The translations under genes and the position numbers were made by a program. The notes beneath the pieces were generated by a model that saw nothing but the letters and a program-made list of their open reading frames with translations, was not told the origin of the DNA and did not search any database. A stretch of DNA of 64,000 bases, taken from Geitlerinema sp. S16. GTDB lineage: Bacteria; Cyanobacteriota; Cyanobacteriia; Cyanobacteriales; Geitlerinemataceae. Positions 17,270-25,809 of the stretch are shown in pieces (position 1 is the stretch's first letter; each line of letters begins with the position of its first letter). Location: contig JAABST010000014.1 in NCBI GenBank assembly GCA_011390275.1, forward strand, positions 29,854-93,853, written 5' to 3'.

Positions 17270-17962
17270 TTAAGTTTCATTGCATCGATCGCTTGCCTTG
17301 AGAGTCGCATTGAGATCCGTTAAATCGGTCAGATCTGGCTCGATTTCTGGTATTGGAGTTCGGCGCGATTCAAACCAACGCACGGCGGCAAAAATTAAGG
17401 CGATCGTCACCAACGCCCAGAAGCCAAACTGGGCGATCGCTTCTAGCAACTGTTCCAGCGGAACAATCTGACCCACGGTAAACGCCAGAGTCACGATGAC
17501 GAACGCCCAGACGATCGCCCCTGCCGAATTACATAGAAAAAAGCGACCGTACGGCATCCCCGAAATTCCGGCTAGAGGCCCCGCAAAAATGCGCAGCAAC
17601 GCGATAAAACGACCAAAAAAGACGGCTTTATCTGCATTCGCGCTAAATTGCGCTCTGACCATCTCCAAACGCGCCGTTTCCACATGAAACAGCTTCGCCA
17701 CTCGCAAAATCAACGACCAACCGCCCCACTTCCCCAGCCAGTAGCCAAAGTTGTCGCCCACGATCGCCCCGGCGATCGCGCAGCTCAACACCCCTTGATA
17801 CTTCAGCTCGCCCTCGCCCGCCAGAAAACCACCGACCACCGTAATCGTTTCGCCGGGAATTGGGATACCCGCATTTTCGAGCGATATCCCAAGAAAAACC
17901 GCCCAGTAACCGTATTGACGCGCTATTTCTTCAATGAAGTCGAGCGAGATCGGCTCTGTCAT
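17270..17962 (-). CDS. DedA/VTT family membrane protein
   Basis: A 230-residue polytopic membrane protein of the DedA (VTT, formerly SNARE-associated) family. Landmarks are ENAGIPIPGETITVVGGFLA near residues 29-48, GDNFGYWLGKWGG, and the signature FFGRFIALLRIFAGPLAG near 114-131 with the conserved Arg and Gly. Some members are involved in flipping undecaprenyl phosphate or phosphatidylethanolamine, but the substrate here cannot be inferred. The C-terminal 25 residues are soluble and contain a DLTDLTDL repeat. It appears to be a single-gene unit. Confidence 0.9.
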   Translation of the reverse strand: MTEPISLDFIEEIARQYGYWAVFLGISLENAGIPIPGETITVVGGFLAGEGELKYQGVLSCAIAGAIVGDNFGYWLGKWGGWSLILRVAKLFHVETARLEMVRAQFSANADKAVFFGRFIALLRIFAGPLAGISGMPYGRFFLCNSAGAIVWAFVIVTLAFTVGQIVPLEQLLEAIAQFGFWALVTIALIFAAVRWFESRRTPIPEIEPDLTDLTDLNATLKASDRCNET

Positions 17963-18237
17963 GCTATTTGGAGTGTGAAAAATGTGATGCGGCTGCGGAG
18001 AGCGAAGCGCCTAATTTGCGAGGCTGCCTCTCGAATTATAGAAGTGTTCGTGAAGAACATGTTGCGAATTGACAATTAAATTCGCTGAATTTCAAAAAAA
18101 TATGATGTTTTGCGGGTTCATCCCAAAGCAAGTTCATTCCAAGACGAGTTCGATCAACATTGACCGGTGTAGGGAACTCACTGTGCTGTTAGCAACTCGG
18201 AAAAAACAAGGCCAAATTTAAAGAGCAAAAAATAACC

Positions 18238-19152
18238 TTAAACAATGCTCTCTAGCGCCGGTTTAACTGAATTATAGGTATAGCTAAAGCCCGCTTCGAG
18301 AGCTTTTCGGGGCAAGACCTGCTGACCTTGTAACACCACTTGCGCCCCTTCACCTAGCAGCAGTTCCAGGGCGAATGGCGGCACGGGCAACCAGGACGGA
18401 CGATGCATTACGTCGCCAAGGGTTTGGCATAGCGCCGACATGCGGACGGGGTTAGGCGCAGTGGCGTTATAGGCTCCTACATAGCGATCGTCGGTGAGAG
18501 CGGCCAGGATTAGCCCAACCACATCGTCGATGTGAATCCAGGAAAACCACTGCTGACCGGAGCCGATCGGTCCACCCGCGAACATCTGGAACGGCATCAG
18601 CATTTTGCTAATCGCGCCACCATTCCCCAAGACAATCCCGAATCGCAAAATCGCGAGGCGAGTGCCGCAGTCTTTGACTTTGCTGGCTTCCTGTTCCCAA
18701 GCTTCGCACACGCTCGCGAGGAAATCGCGCCCCGAAGCGCTGGCTTCATCAAAGGTTTCGGTTTCGCTGGTTCCGTAGTAGCCGATCGCCGAGGCATTCA
18801 CCAGTACCGCCGGTTTTTCCTCCGCTTTCGCGATCGCCTCGACTAACGTTCGGGTTGTCAGTTGGCGACTTTCAAAAATTTCGTGCTTCCACTCCGGCGA
18901 CCAACGTCGATCGATCGGCGCACCGGCCAAGTTCACCACCGCGTCACAGCCCGAGATTTTCGCCTGCCAGTCACCGGACTGCTTCGGGGTATACGGCACA
19001 ATCTCTAGGCTGGGATATTCCGCCGAGGGAAAGCGCGATCGAGCGTGAGCCAGCTCGCGGGTGAGGATGACGAGGCTGTGGTTGTCCTGGCGGAGACGTT
19101 GAACCAAACGTTGTCCAACAAATCCAGTAGCTCCGGCGATCGCGACTTTCAT
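18238..19152 (-). CDS. TIGR01777 family sugar-epimerase-like protein (SulA homologue)
   Basis: A 304-residue extended short-chain dehydrogenase. The NAD(P) loop is at the N-terminus (VAIAGATGFVGQRLVQRL), with NLAGAPIDRRW and the catalytic-region GYYGTSE in the family form. The C-terminal half matches TIGR01777 proteins (PFQMFAGGPIGSGQQWFSWIH). Cyanobacterial members such as Slr1223 are called SulA and have been linked to cell division; an Arabidopsis relative is a chloroplast division protein. Length is standard. The gene stands alone, flanked by spacers of about 275 bases on each side. Confidence 0.88.
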   Translation of the reverse strand: MKVAIAGATGFVGQRLVQRLRQDNHSLVILTRELAHARSRFPSAEYPSLEIVPYTPKQSGDWQAKISGCDAVVNLAGAPIDRRWSPEWKHEIFESRQLTTRTLVEAIAKAEEKPAVLVNASAIGYYGTSETETFDEASASGRDFLASVCEAWEQEASKVKDCGTRLAILRFGIVLGNGGAISKMLMPFQMFAGGPIGSGQQWFSWIHIDDVVGLILAALTDDRYVGAYNATAPNPVRMSALCQTLGDVMHRPSWLPVPPFALELLLGEGAQVVLQGQQVLPRKALEAGFSYTYNSVKPALESIV

Positions 19153-19428
19153 GGGGGTACTAACAAGCGTTAAGGGTACGGTCTTTTACTGTAGAACCTT
19201 ATCGCGCCTGCCCAACTTGTTTCAAAGCTATCCGACTTGGATTTGCCTGATATCCGAGATGTAGGGCGAGAATCTCAAAGGCTAGGATTCCCGTAGCGCG
19301 GGGATCTTGCCAGCCGGAGCAGGCAGATGCCTGCACGATGAATTTATACAGCCCGAACGTTGCATGACGGTGCGACCCAAAACGTTTTGGCCTGGTCAAA
19401 AGTTCGCGAAATGACGCGAAATGACGGC
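19153..19428. repeat. Spacer with dispersed palindromic repeat
   Basis: The 276-base spacer contains GCAGGCA (19319-19325) and TGCCTGC (19328-19334) separated by GA, embedded in a segment (about 19282-19345) that reads like a commonly dispersed cyanobacterial intergenic repeat with a nearby CCGTAGCGCGGGGATCTTGCC motif. No gene is visible. Confidence 0.4.
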
Positions 19429-20616
19429 CTAATCATCGGTCACAGCGGCCACAATCTCCTGAATCGCGCCGCATACCGCCTTGACGCGATCGCTCCCCAA
19501 ACCGGGAAACATCGGCAGCGACAGTATTTCGTGACAGAGTGCCTCGGCGTTGGGAAACGCGCCTTCGCTGTAGCCGAGATTGAGGTAGCCCGGTTGGCGG
19601 TGACAGGGAATCGGGTAGTGGATGCCGGTGCTGATGTGACGATCGCTCAGGGCATGACCGAGGGCTTCGCGGGTGATCGGTGAACGATCGCTCAGGTGCA
19701 GGACGTAGAGGTGGTAGATGTGGCCGACGCCGCTATCGTTGCGGATGGGCGTGATGCCGTGTTTAGCCAAGGGTGCGAGAAGGCGATCGTATTGGGCGGC
19801 GCAGGCGTTGCGATCGTGATTCCACTCCGCAAGGTGCGGCAGTTTGACCTTGAGGATGGCGGCCTGAATCGTATCGAGGCGGCTGTTGGTTCCCTGTTCC
19901 GTGTGGAGGTATTTTTTCGGTGCGCCGTAGTTGCGGAGGGTGCGCACATTGTCAGCAACGGTGGCGTCACGGGTGACCACCATTCCACCGTTACCAAAAG
20001 CGCCGAGATTTTTGGCGGGGTAGAAGCTGTAGGCGGCGGCTTTGCCGATCGATCCGGCCACGTAGCCGTCCCGTTCGGCGAGATGCGCTTGGGCGGCGTC
20101 TTCAAAAATCGTTAGGTGGTGGCGTTCTGCCAAATCGAGCAACCGCAGGGGGGAAACGACCTGGCCGTACAGATGCACCGGTACGATCGCCTTTGTTTTC
20201 GATGTGATCGCGGCTTCAGCAGCATCGAGATCGATCAGCGCGGTCTCACGATCGCAATCAACTAACACCGGCGTTGCCCCCGAATGAACCACACCGATCA
20301 CCGTGGCGATAAACGTGTTCGCGGGAACGATCACCTCATCCCCCGCACCAATTCCACAAGCTTGCAGTCCCAAGGCGATCGCGTCCGTGCCACAGGCCAC
20401 ACCAATCCCGTAGGTTGCGCCACTCGCCTCCGCAAACGCAGCCTCAAACTCGCGTACATCCTGCCCCAGGATAAAATCGCCGCGTAGTAAGACCTGTCGG
20501 ATTGCCGCCTCAAAGTCCGCTTCGAGCGGCGTATGCATCGGCGTGAAATCGACAAACGGAATCGGGTTTGTTCTAGACGCGGTGCGAGTGGCGTTAGCGG
20601 TTGGAGTTAAAGTCAC
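19429..20616 (-). CDS. DegT/DnrJ/EryC1/StrS family sugar aminotransferase
   Basis: A 395-residue PLP-dependent aminotransferase. Recognisable are the phosphate-binding ACGTDAIALGLQACG, the FEDAAQAHLA segment with the cofactor-binding Asp and Gln, and the PLP lysine in SFYPAKNLGAFGNGGM. The C-terminal GIHYPIPCHRQPGY is also characteristic. Family members aminate keto-sugar nucleotides for cell-surface polysaccharide. The gene starts with GTG at 20616, and the first 20 residues are Thr/Ala-rich. It is not surrounded by other nucleotide-sugar genes, so the substrate is open. Confidence 0.9.
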   Translation of the reverse strand: MTLTPTANATRTASRTNPIPFVDFTPMHTPLEADFEAAIRQVLLRGDFILGQDVREFEAAFAEASGATYGIGVACGTDAIALGLQACGIGAGDEVIVPANTFIATVIGVVHSGATPVLVDCDRETALIDLDAAEAAITSKTKAIVPVHLYGQVVSPLRLLDLAERHHLTIFEDAAQAHLAERDGYVAGSIGKAAAYSFYPAKNLGAFGNGGMVVTRDATVADNVRTLRNYGAPKKYLHTEQGTNSRLDTIQAAILKVKLPHLAEWNHDRNACAAQYDRLLAPLAKHGITPIRNDSGVGHIYHLYVLHLSDRSPITREALGHALSDRHISTGIHYPIPCHRQPGYLNLGYSEGAFPNAEALCHEILSLPMFPGLGSDRVKAVCGAIQEIVAAVTDD

Positions 20617-20671
20617 AGTGGAGGTTCTAGGTTAGAGATGAATGGGTATGAAATAAGCTCAATTGCCGATC

Positions 20672-20691
20672 GCGCAACTAACTAATTGCGC
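20672..20691. terminator. Short hairpin GCGCAA/TTGCGC
   Basis: Six-base arms at 20672-20677 and 20686-20691 are followed on the plus strand by ATTTTTC. The element lies between the LRAT-like gene and the DegT gene, both on the minus strand, so as a plus-strand terminator it has no obvious client. Weak. Confidence 0.3.
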
Positions 20692-20785
20692 ATTTTTCAA
20701 CTCTAGCCCGATTCATTAGAATCGACCTTGTTCAAGTCTGGCCTGACATGTTTCCTAACGAAATCGTTCGCGAAGGTGTCCTGTT

Positions 20786-21466
20786 TTACCGCAGAAGCTG
20801 ACCGCGATCGCACACCAGTTTTTTGGTTAGTTCTGCCAGTCGATCGAGTTGGGGCTTCAGGTGTTCGGCGCGTTTGCGATAGGTGCGTTTTTTGTGCAGT
20901 GCGGCGCGTGCAAGGTCATCTCGTCCCCGATTGACGGCTTGTTGCGCGACCACATCCCACGCCTTCAGCTCGCGTACCGCCTCGTTATATTGCGGCTGTA
21001 GCTCATCCCAAGATTGCTTGATATTGCCCAGCGCCCCTTCGAGTAACTCCGCTGCTCCCGGTTTGCCTTCCAGCGATCGAAAAATCTCGCGCTCAACCTG
21101 ATCCGGCTGCATATTCACCACGATCGGCACAAACTCGCGTACCTGACGGCTCGACGTGACGCCGGTTTTACACCACGTCGCGAAATGCTCACAGTTATTG
21201 AACAGCAAGTTGTACTTTTGCTCGCCAATCCGGCTGCGAGCGCGTTGCACCACGCTATCGGCAATACGACACGTCGCATACTCGCGTTTTTGAATGACGC
21301 AACCCTGAGCAAATTCTTCGATCGAGGTTTGGCGCACCGTTGCTTCTGCTGTCCGTTTGGAGTAGTGAATCACCGTACCGTCGCCCGCATCGATGCCATG
21401 ATGCTCATAGACGCCGTCGAGCTGAAGAAACGGTCGAATGACGTAAATCTGGTCGCCGTAGGCCAT
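20786..21466 (-). CDS. LRAT/NlpC-P60-like acyltransferase domain protein with PspA-like coiled coil
   Basis: A 226-residue protein. The first half is an LRAT-type (permuted NlpC/P60) domain: YEHHGIDAGDG with the catalytic His near residue 23, and NNCEHFATWC with the nucleophile Cys92. LRAT-like enzymes are thiol acyltransferases or phospholipases. The second half (about 120-215) is a charged helical coil; AVNRGRDDLARAALHKK resembles the conserved helix of PspA/IM30 membrane-stress proteins. The ATG at 21466 is chosen because the domain starts there (MAYGDQIYVIRPF); the frame is open to 21514. No signal peptide. The combination suggests action at a membrane surface. Confidence 0.8.
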   Translation of the reverse strand: MAYGDQIYVIRPFLQLDGVYEHHGIDAGDGTVIHYSKRTAEATVRQTSIEEFAQGCVIQKREYATCRIADSVVQRARSRIGEQKYNLLFNNCEHFATWCKTGVTSSRQVREFVPIVVNMQPDQVEREIFRSLEGKPGAAELLEGALGNIKQSWDELQPQYNEAVRELKAWDVVAQQAVNRGRDDLARAALHKKRTYRKRAEHLKPQLDRLAELTKKLVCDRGQLLR

Positions 21467-21543
21467 AGGAGAAAGGAAGTACAGATCAAGGCTCGATCGG
21501 GACGGTTCCATCAAGACGGTTGAATCGGGGTTCGAGTCGCTCT

Positions 21544-21576
21544 AGAAGTCGGACTGTTTGGAAAAGTCCGACTTCT
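21544..21576. repeat. Small palindromic element, copy 2
   Basis: Perfect 12-base arms AGAAGTCGGACT (21544-21555) and AGTCCGACTTCT (21565-21576) enclose a 9-base loop. It is related to the element at 13420-13461. Downstream, a roughly 36-base imperfect direct repeat starting CATAAAAACACTAA occurs at 21584 and again at about 21662. Confidence 0.6.
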
Positions 21577-21691
21577 CAACTCCCATAAAAACACTAATCT
21601 TTTGGGTTACTCTTATTCCATTATTCCTACGCAAAGCGTGGGAACGTTATAGATGGAATTCATAAAAACACTAAATTTTCTTGGGATACGC

Positions 21692-22174
21692 TTATAAGCC
21701 TTCAATATTGGCACTAATGATGCGCTGTTGTTCTGGCGTTAAGATCGAAGCGGCCTGAAAGCCGAAAACCTGCACAATAAAATCGAGCTGTGATTTTTGT
21801 TGCTCCGAGAGATTCATCGCTTTTACGGCGGCATTAAAATCACCGCTATCGTCAAGCGTGGTTTGAAACTGGGTTTGTTGTTCGATCGAAATGATCGACA
21901 CAATTTGCTCGCGGGTGGTATCGACCACGGCGTAAAGCTGTGAATATTGCTCATCGGATAGGTCGATGCCTTCCATGACGGGTAGCGTCGTGACCGTATC
22001 GAGTAATGCTTGTGTGCCAATCTCGCCGACGTTGTTCATGCCGCTGTTTTTGTGGCTGATGCTGGGTGCGGTTGGGGTGGGTGTGGCGATCGCGGCGGGG
22101 ATGGCGGCGATCGAGAGCAACAGGGCGATCGCGGCGGTCAAGGGTCGGAGCAAGCGAGCAGGTTGGATCGACAT
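21692..22174 (-). CDS. Secreted Spy/CpxP-like (LTXXQ) protein
   Basis: A 160-residue protein with a signal peptide (MSIQPARLL then a hydrophobic core TAAIALLLSIAAI), cleavage probably after AIA near residue 30. The mature part is helical with repeated LSDEQYSQLY, LSEQQKSQLDFI and LTPEQQ motifs, the pattern of the periplasmic Spy/CpxP chaperone group. The role here is unknown; periplasmic chaperone or stress protein is an inference. The frame is open to 22276, but the ATG at 22174 gives the signal peptide. It diverges from the cytochrome c6-like gene. Confidence 0.75.
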   Translation of the reverse strand: MSIQPARLLRPLTAAIALLLSIAAIPAAIATPTPTAPSISHKNSGMNNVGEIGTQALLDTVTTLPVMEGIDLSDEQYSQLYAVVDTTREQIVSIISIEQQTQFQTTLDDSGDFNAAVKAMNLSEQQKSQLDFIVQVFGFQAASILTPEQQRIISANIEGL

Positions 22175-22403
22175 GGTGGAGGAGTGTCCGATAGAGTGGG
22201 AGCAAGGACGGCGCGGATCAAGGCAAGGGTTTAACAGTGGCAGTCTGCTTGAAGTCAGAGACAGTTTGCCGAACATCTGTCAGAGACAGCCTGTCTAACC
22301 ATCATGCCCAATCACAACCTGTTGCTAGGGCATGAAATCAACACCCTGTAAATATCCGGTTGTTATGTCGCGCGACCGTCCTGCCTTTTTTTTAGCATTA
22401 CCC

Positions 22404-22856
22404 ATGAGCGAATTCACACCGATGCAGACTGTTTCACAATTGGTACGCGGGATTCGAGACCCATTTCGAGACCTCTTACGGCGCTATCTACAGCGTCACG
22501 GGACGACGATCGCCGCGATCGTCTTGGCTGTGATCTGTAGCGGCTGGATTGGGACTTCTAGCGCGATCGCGGCGGAATTTGCGATCGCGCCGGACGCCGA
22601 TTTAGCCAATGGCGCGGCGGTGTTTGAGGCGACCTGTGCGGGCTGTCATGTCAATGGTGGCAACATCATGCGACGCGGCAAAAATCTCAAAGCGCGGGCA
22701 TTAGCGCGAAATCAGGCGGATAGTTTGGAGGCGGTCAGCGCGATCGTCATGAATGGCAAGGGGATTATGTCGGCCTATGGCGATCGGCTTTCGGCGGACG
22801 AGATCCGGGATGTGGCGTCGTATGTGCTCGATCGCGCGAATGCCGATTGGAAATAG
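22404..22856 (+). CDS. Cytochrome c6-like, lumenal class I c-type cytochrome
   Basis: A 150-residue protein with an export signal (LVRGIRDPF to SSAIAA, hydrophobic core IAAIVLAVICSGWIG) and a mature domain of about 90 residues. The haem site is CAGCH, and the axial methionine lies in GIMSAYGDRLS. The segment GGNIMRRGKNLKARAL differs from the GGNNVI/MPEKTL segment of classical cytochrome c6 and is closer to the low-potential c6B/c6C group, as I remember them. It would carry electrons in the lumen or periplasm. Upstream ATGs at 22332 and 22365 are possible, but 22404 gives a conventional signal. Convergent with a b-type cytochrome gene 43 bases away. Confidence 0.85.
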   Translation: MSEFTPMQTVSQLVRGIRDPFRDLLRRYLQRHGTTIAAIVLAVICSGWIGTSSAIAAEFAIAPDADLANGAAVFEATCAGCHVNGGNIMRRGKNLKARALARNQADSLEAVSAIVMNGKGIMSAYGDRLSADEIRDVASYVLDRANADWK

Positions 22857-22899
22857 ATGATTTGTGCGGGAAACGGGAATCCGTTCGGCTTGGTCATGC

Positions 22900-23604
22900 C
22901 TAAAAATTCGCGATCGGTAAAAGCCACGCCAAAATCACGCTCACCAAGATCACGCCTTCCAAAATCTGCAAAAAGCCCGGAAGACGCCGCCATTCCAGCG
23001 TTAAGGTCGTGAATCCATGCCACCAGTGGCGAATCTGCTCGACCCAGCGAGTCGGGCTGTCGGCGGGGCGATAGCTCCAGTTCCAAATCGATTGCAGGAG
23101 CGGCACACCGCCAATCCGAGCGGCCATCAGGGTATGAGCGACGATACAGGCGAGCAAAATACCCCAAGAGATGAGATGCGCGTAGTACCAGGCATGGGTG
23201 AGTTCGCCTTTCGGTAGCCAGGTTTCATCCATCATTTTGCCGGAGAAGACGGCAAAGGCGAGGGCGATCAGGCTGAGGGTATTAATGAGACGGTGGAGGC
23301 TGTAACGACCGATCGGCTGGTCGAGGTGTTGCAGTTGGGCGATCGTGTCGGGTTGGACGAGGCGTCGCGCTCCTCGATGGCAGGCGTAGAGCAACAGCAA
23401 CGGCAGCATCAGTATTGTAAAGACGCCAAATGTGCCGTGGATACCTTCAATATCCTTAAATTCTGGCAAAAAATGCCCCCAGCGCCGATCGAACGTGTCG
23501 TATGTCCAGTAGGCCGTTAGGATTGCGGCGATCGTCGCGATACCAGTAATGCCGTGCAGTAAGCGAAATAAGAGAGGTTGATAGGGTTGGCGATTGGTAG
23601 GCAT
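22900..23604 (-). CDS. Cytochrome b561-like four-helix membrane protein
   Basis: A 234-residue membrane protein with hydrophobic segments near residues 13-33, 55-76, 103-123 and 140-160, plus one at the C-terminus (VILVSVILAWLLPI). Histidines that could bind two haems lie in RLLHGITG, GIHGTFG, YSLHRLIN and AHLISWGILLA, as in prokaryotic cytochrome b/b6 domain proteins. It probably moves electrons between quinone and a partner. The frame is open to 23703, but the upstream part overlaps a dispersed repeat, so the ATG at 23604 is used. Its tail-to-tail neighbour is a c6-like cytochrome, though they are on opposite strands. Confidence 0.75.
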   Translation of the reverse strand: MPTNRQPYQPLLFRLLHGITGIATIAAILTAYWTYDTFDRRWGHFLPEFKDIEGIHGTFGVFTILMLPLLLLYACHRGARRLVQPDTIAQLQHLDQPIGRYSLHRLINTLSLIALAFAVFSGKMMDETWLPKGELTHAWYYAHLISWGILLACIVAHTLMAARIGGVPLLQSIWNWSYRPADSPTRWVEQIRHWWHGFTTLTLEWRRLPGFLQILEGVILVSVILAWLLPIANF

Positions 23605-23637
23605 CGTCTGTGTTTTTGGGTAAGGCCGCAAAAGTTC

Positions 23638-23700
23638 GTGTTGTTGCGCTTTAGCGATCCGAGATCGGGCTGAAGCCCAACAACACCAGCCCAACAACAC
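23638..23700. repeat. Dispersed hairpin repeat, copy 1
   Basis: GTGTTGTTG (23638-23646) pairs with CAACAACAC (23678-23686), with further pairing inside between GCTTTAGC and GGCTGAAGCC. A second CAACAACAC follows at 23692-23700. The same layout (GTGTTGCGCTT, then TCC, then CCAACAAC) occurs at 40691-40733. The spacer from 23605 to 23913 also carries the 18-base repeat at 23806-23823 and no gene. Confidence 0.5.
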
Positions 23701-23805
23701 CAAGGATATTAAGTTTAAGTCAAACGACTCTATCTTGGATTTTAGGCAGCAGATTTCGTCTCATACGAAATCTGGTTCTGTATGGGGAAGATCAAAAATG
23801 CCCAT

Positions 23806-23823
23806 GAGCACTGAGCGGAGTCG
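23806..23823. repeat. Dispersed 18-base sequence, copy 2
   Basis: Identical to 15472-15489 (GAGCACTGAGCGGAGTCG) and again intergenic, followed by AAGTGCGG. Confidence 0.5.
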
Positions 23824-23913
23824 AAGTGCGGTGTCCACCCAGGATGACGATCCAGGCTTATACATAAACGGATTTCGTCTCAGATGGCCTATCTGAATCG
23901 CATCATCGGTGAT

Positions 23914-24573
23914 TTATTCCATCCAACGGCGTAACAAATTGGCCTGGGATTTCGCGATCAGATCAAATTCGGCTGTTTTTCCCTCTCGGGCAAACAGGCT
24001 GCGCTGGGCGGTTTCCAGATCAAATAAAATTTCGCGCTGACTGGCATCGCGCACCCAGCTATGTACCCAGCCCACCACCACCAGCCGATCGCCACGGGTG
24101 ACGGGTTCAACCCGGTGGAGCGTAGTGGATGGATAGACGATCGTCGATCCAGCTTCGAGCTTATAACTCTGCTCGCGATCCGCGCTCTCAATCACCAACT
24201 CCCCCCCGTCGTACTCCGTGGATTCACCCAAAAACAGCGTCAGGGAAACGTCCGTACGCTGTCCATTCATCATGGCATTATCGACGTGGCGACCGTAGGA
24301 CATCCCAGAGCTATACCGACTCACGAGTAGTGAGTGGATCGCACGAGGCCGCACCGCTGCTTGGAATAATGGATGGTGCAATAGTGCATCTCGTACCGTT
24401 GTTTTAACCGTTTTCCCGATCGCATCATTCGTGGCGAGTTGCTCATTGGCTTTGACGGATTTTGCGTGCCATCCCGCCGTCAATTTGCCATCGATAAACT
24501 GTGCCTGCTCAAGACCATGACGGATCTGGGTGAGAGCATCTTGGGTTAAAACATTTGGAATCTGAAACAGCAT
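23914..24573 (-). CDS. PKHD-type Fe(II)/2-oxoglutarate dioxygenase (PiuC/YbiX family)
   Basis: A 219-residue prolyl-4-hydroxylase-like dioxygenase. The iron ligands are visible as H96 and D98 in YGRHVDNA and H153 in TLHRVEPV; the 2-oxoglutarate-binding Arg163 is in RGDRLVVVGW. The N-terminus MLFQIPNVLTQDALTQIR and the C-terminal LFAREGKTAEFDLIAKSQANLLRRW ending (read as two parts) match the PKHD group. Relatives are often encoded near TonB iron receptors, but no such gene is nearby. Substrate unknown. Length is normal. Confidence 0.93.
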   Translation of the reverse strand: MLFQIPNVLTQDALTQIRHGLEQAQFIDGKLTAGWHAKSVKANEQLATNDAIGKTVKTTVRDALLHHPLFQAAVRPRAIHSLLVSRYSSGMSYGRHVDNAMMNGQRTDVSLTLFLGESTEYDGGELVIESADREQSYKLEAGSTIVYPSTTLHRVEPVTRGDRLVVVGWVHSWVRDASQREILFDLETAQRSLFAREGKTAEFDLIAKSQANLLRRWME

Positions 24574-24736
24574 AATTCCGTCATGTAGGGGGGATGAATT
24601 GCACGTGAGTTTGGGTTAAGCAGATTGTTGCAAACAACGCCATATCGAGTCTTTGAGCTGTCAAAGTCTCTCGCTCTTATAACGACTACGGTATCTGTTG
24701 ACGGATCGATTGTAGACCGTACGCCGATCGTTGATG

Positions 24737-25789
24737 TTATGCCAGTAAATCTTGCATGACCTCGACGATTTTTTGTTTGAATAAGGCATCATTTTCGAGA
24801 TACCAGGCTCGCGCTCGATCGCCCAGTTCGCGTCGTTGTTCAAGATCAAGTTTAAACAGAGATTCAAGCTGCTGTTCAAGCTGTATTTGATTAACGAAAT
24901 ATTGATGTCCTAAGTCTTTAGGCTTTGAGCGATCGTAAGCAACCAAAATACCTCGATCGGGCGTTACAATTTCATTCATCGGCGGGGCATCCGTCGTCAC
25001 CATCACCGCGCCACAGCTCATTCCCTCGACCAAAACATGCCCAAATCCTTCTGCCTCGGATGTCTGAATTCGGATACCCAAACGGTTTTGCATTTCGGTG
25101 AGTCTCTCTAGCTCGATGCGCTGTTGAATGTAGGTGATATTTTCGGGGAGAGGCGCATCTAGTGAGCGGTGAGACCGCTGTATCACGTAGAGCTGAGGCC
25201 ATTCTGGATGTCGCCGCCATACATCGATAATGGCTTGCGTGCCCTTGAATGGACTCCGTCCGGCGAGATGAAAACAGGCGTTATAGTCGATTTCAAGATT
25301 AAAGCGATAGTGATCTTGACTTGTAAAGCTAATATAGCTAGTCGAATGTCCTAAACGCTGGAAAATGTCGTAGGCATGAAGTGTTTTACATAAAATTTGA
25401 TCAAACGATTTTAAGGTTAGGTGTTGCCACATTGAGAACCATTCCTGATTCGGAATAAAGCAGTTTTTCCTGGCTTGATCGAAACGACTAGTATCAACAA
25501 ATTCTAAGAATAAATTGATGTCATAACGATAATCCTTGGGCTTGAGAAAACCACATTTTTTTCTTAAGCGATAGCTATAATTTTTCCAAATTTGAAGGCT
25601 TTTATCGATCCAATATTCAAACTTGTCTAACTTTGATAAAAAGCTGCTTTTGAGACGAGGAGGGCGAATGTTCGTTTGAGTGACGCGAAAACCCGCCCGA
25701 GTCAAGATGTCGTCTAAACACTGAGCATCTTGCTGAAGCCCCGAGCCGTTATGCCAGGTCAGAATATTAATGCTAGGCATGTTTATCAT
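24737..25789 (-). CDS. Glycosyltransferase family 1/4-like protein
   Basis: About 350 residues. The C-terminal half has the GT-B donor-binding pattern: LGIRIQTSEAEGFGHVL followed by EGMSCGAVMVTTDAPPMNE, with the conserved Glu of the EGxG/SEAEGF motif. The N-terminal acceptor domain is divergent (INILTWHNGSGLQQDA). The frame begins with TTG at 25807; ATG codons at 25789 and 25780 are more likely starts. The gene is visibly richer in A and T than its neighbours, with long AT-rich codon runs at 25480-25700, which suggests recent acquisition. It follows an alpha/beta hydrolase gene by 20 bases and may share its transcript. Confidence 0.8.
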   Translation of the reverse strand: MINMPSINILTWHNGSGLQQDAQCLDDILTRAGFRVTQTNIRPPRLKSSFLSKLDKFEYWIDKSLQIWKNYSYRLRKKCGFLKPKDYRYDINLFLEFVDTSRFDQARKNCFIPNQEWFSMWQHLTLKSFDQILCKTLHAYDIFQRLGHSTSYISFTSQDHYRFNLEIDYNACFHLAGRSPFKGTQAIIDVWRRHPEWPQLYVIQRSHRSLDAPLPENITYIQQRIELERLTEMQNRLGIRIQTSEAEGFGHVLVEGMSCGAVMVTTDAPPMNEIVTPDRGILVAYDRSKPKDLGHQYFVNQIQLEQQLESLFKLDLEQRRELGDRARAWYLENDALFKQKIVEVMQDLLA

Positions 25790-25809
25790 GTGGGTTAAAA
25801 GACGCAAGC

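Noticed and set aside
20672..20691. Plus-strand terminator after an unseen gene
   Set aside because: No plus-strand gene lies upstream, so the hairpin is listed only as weak.
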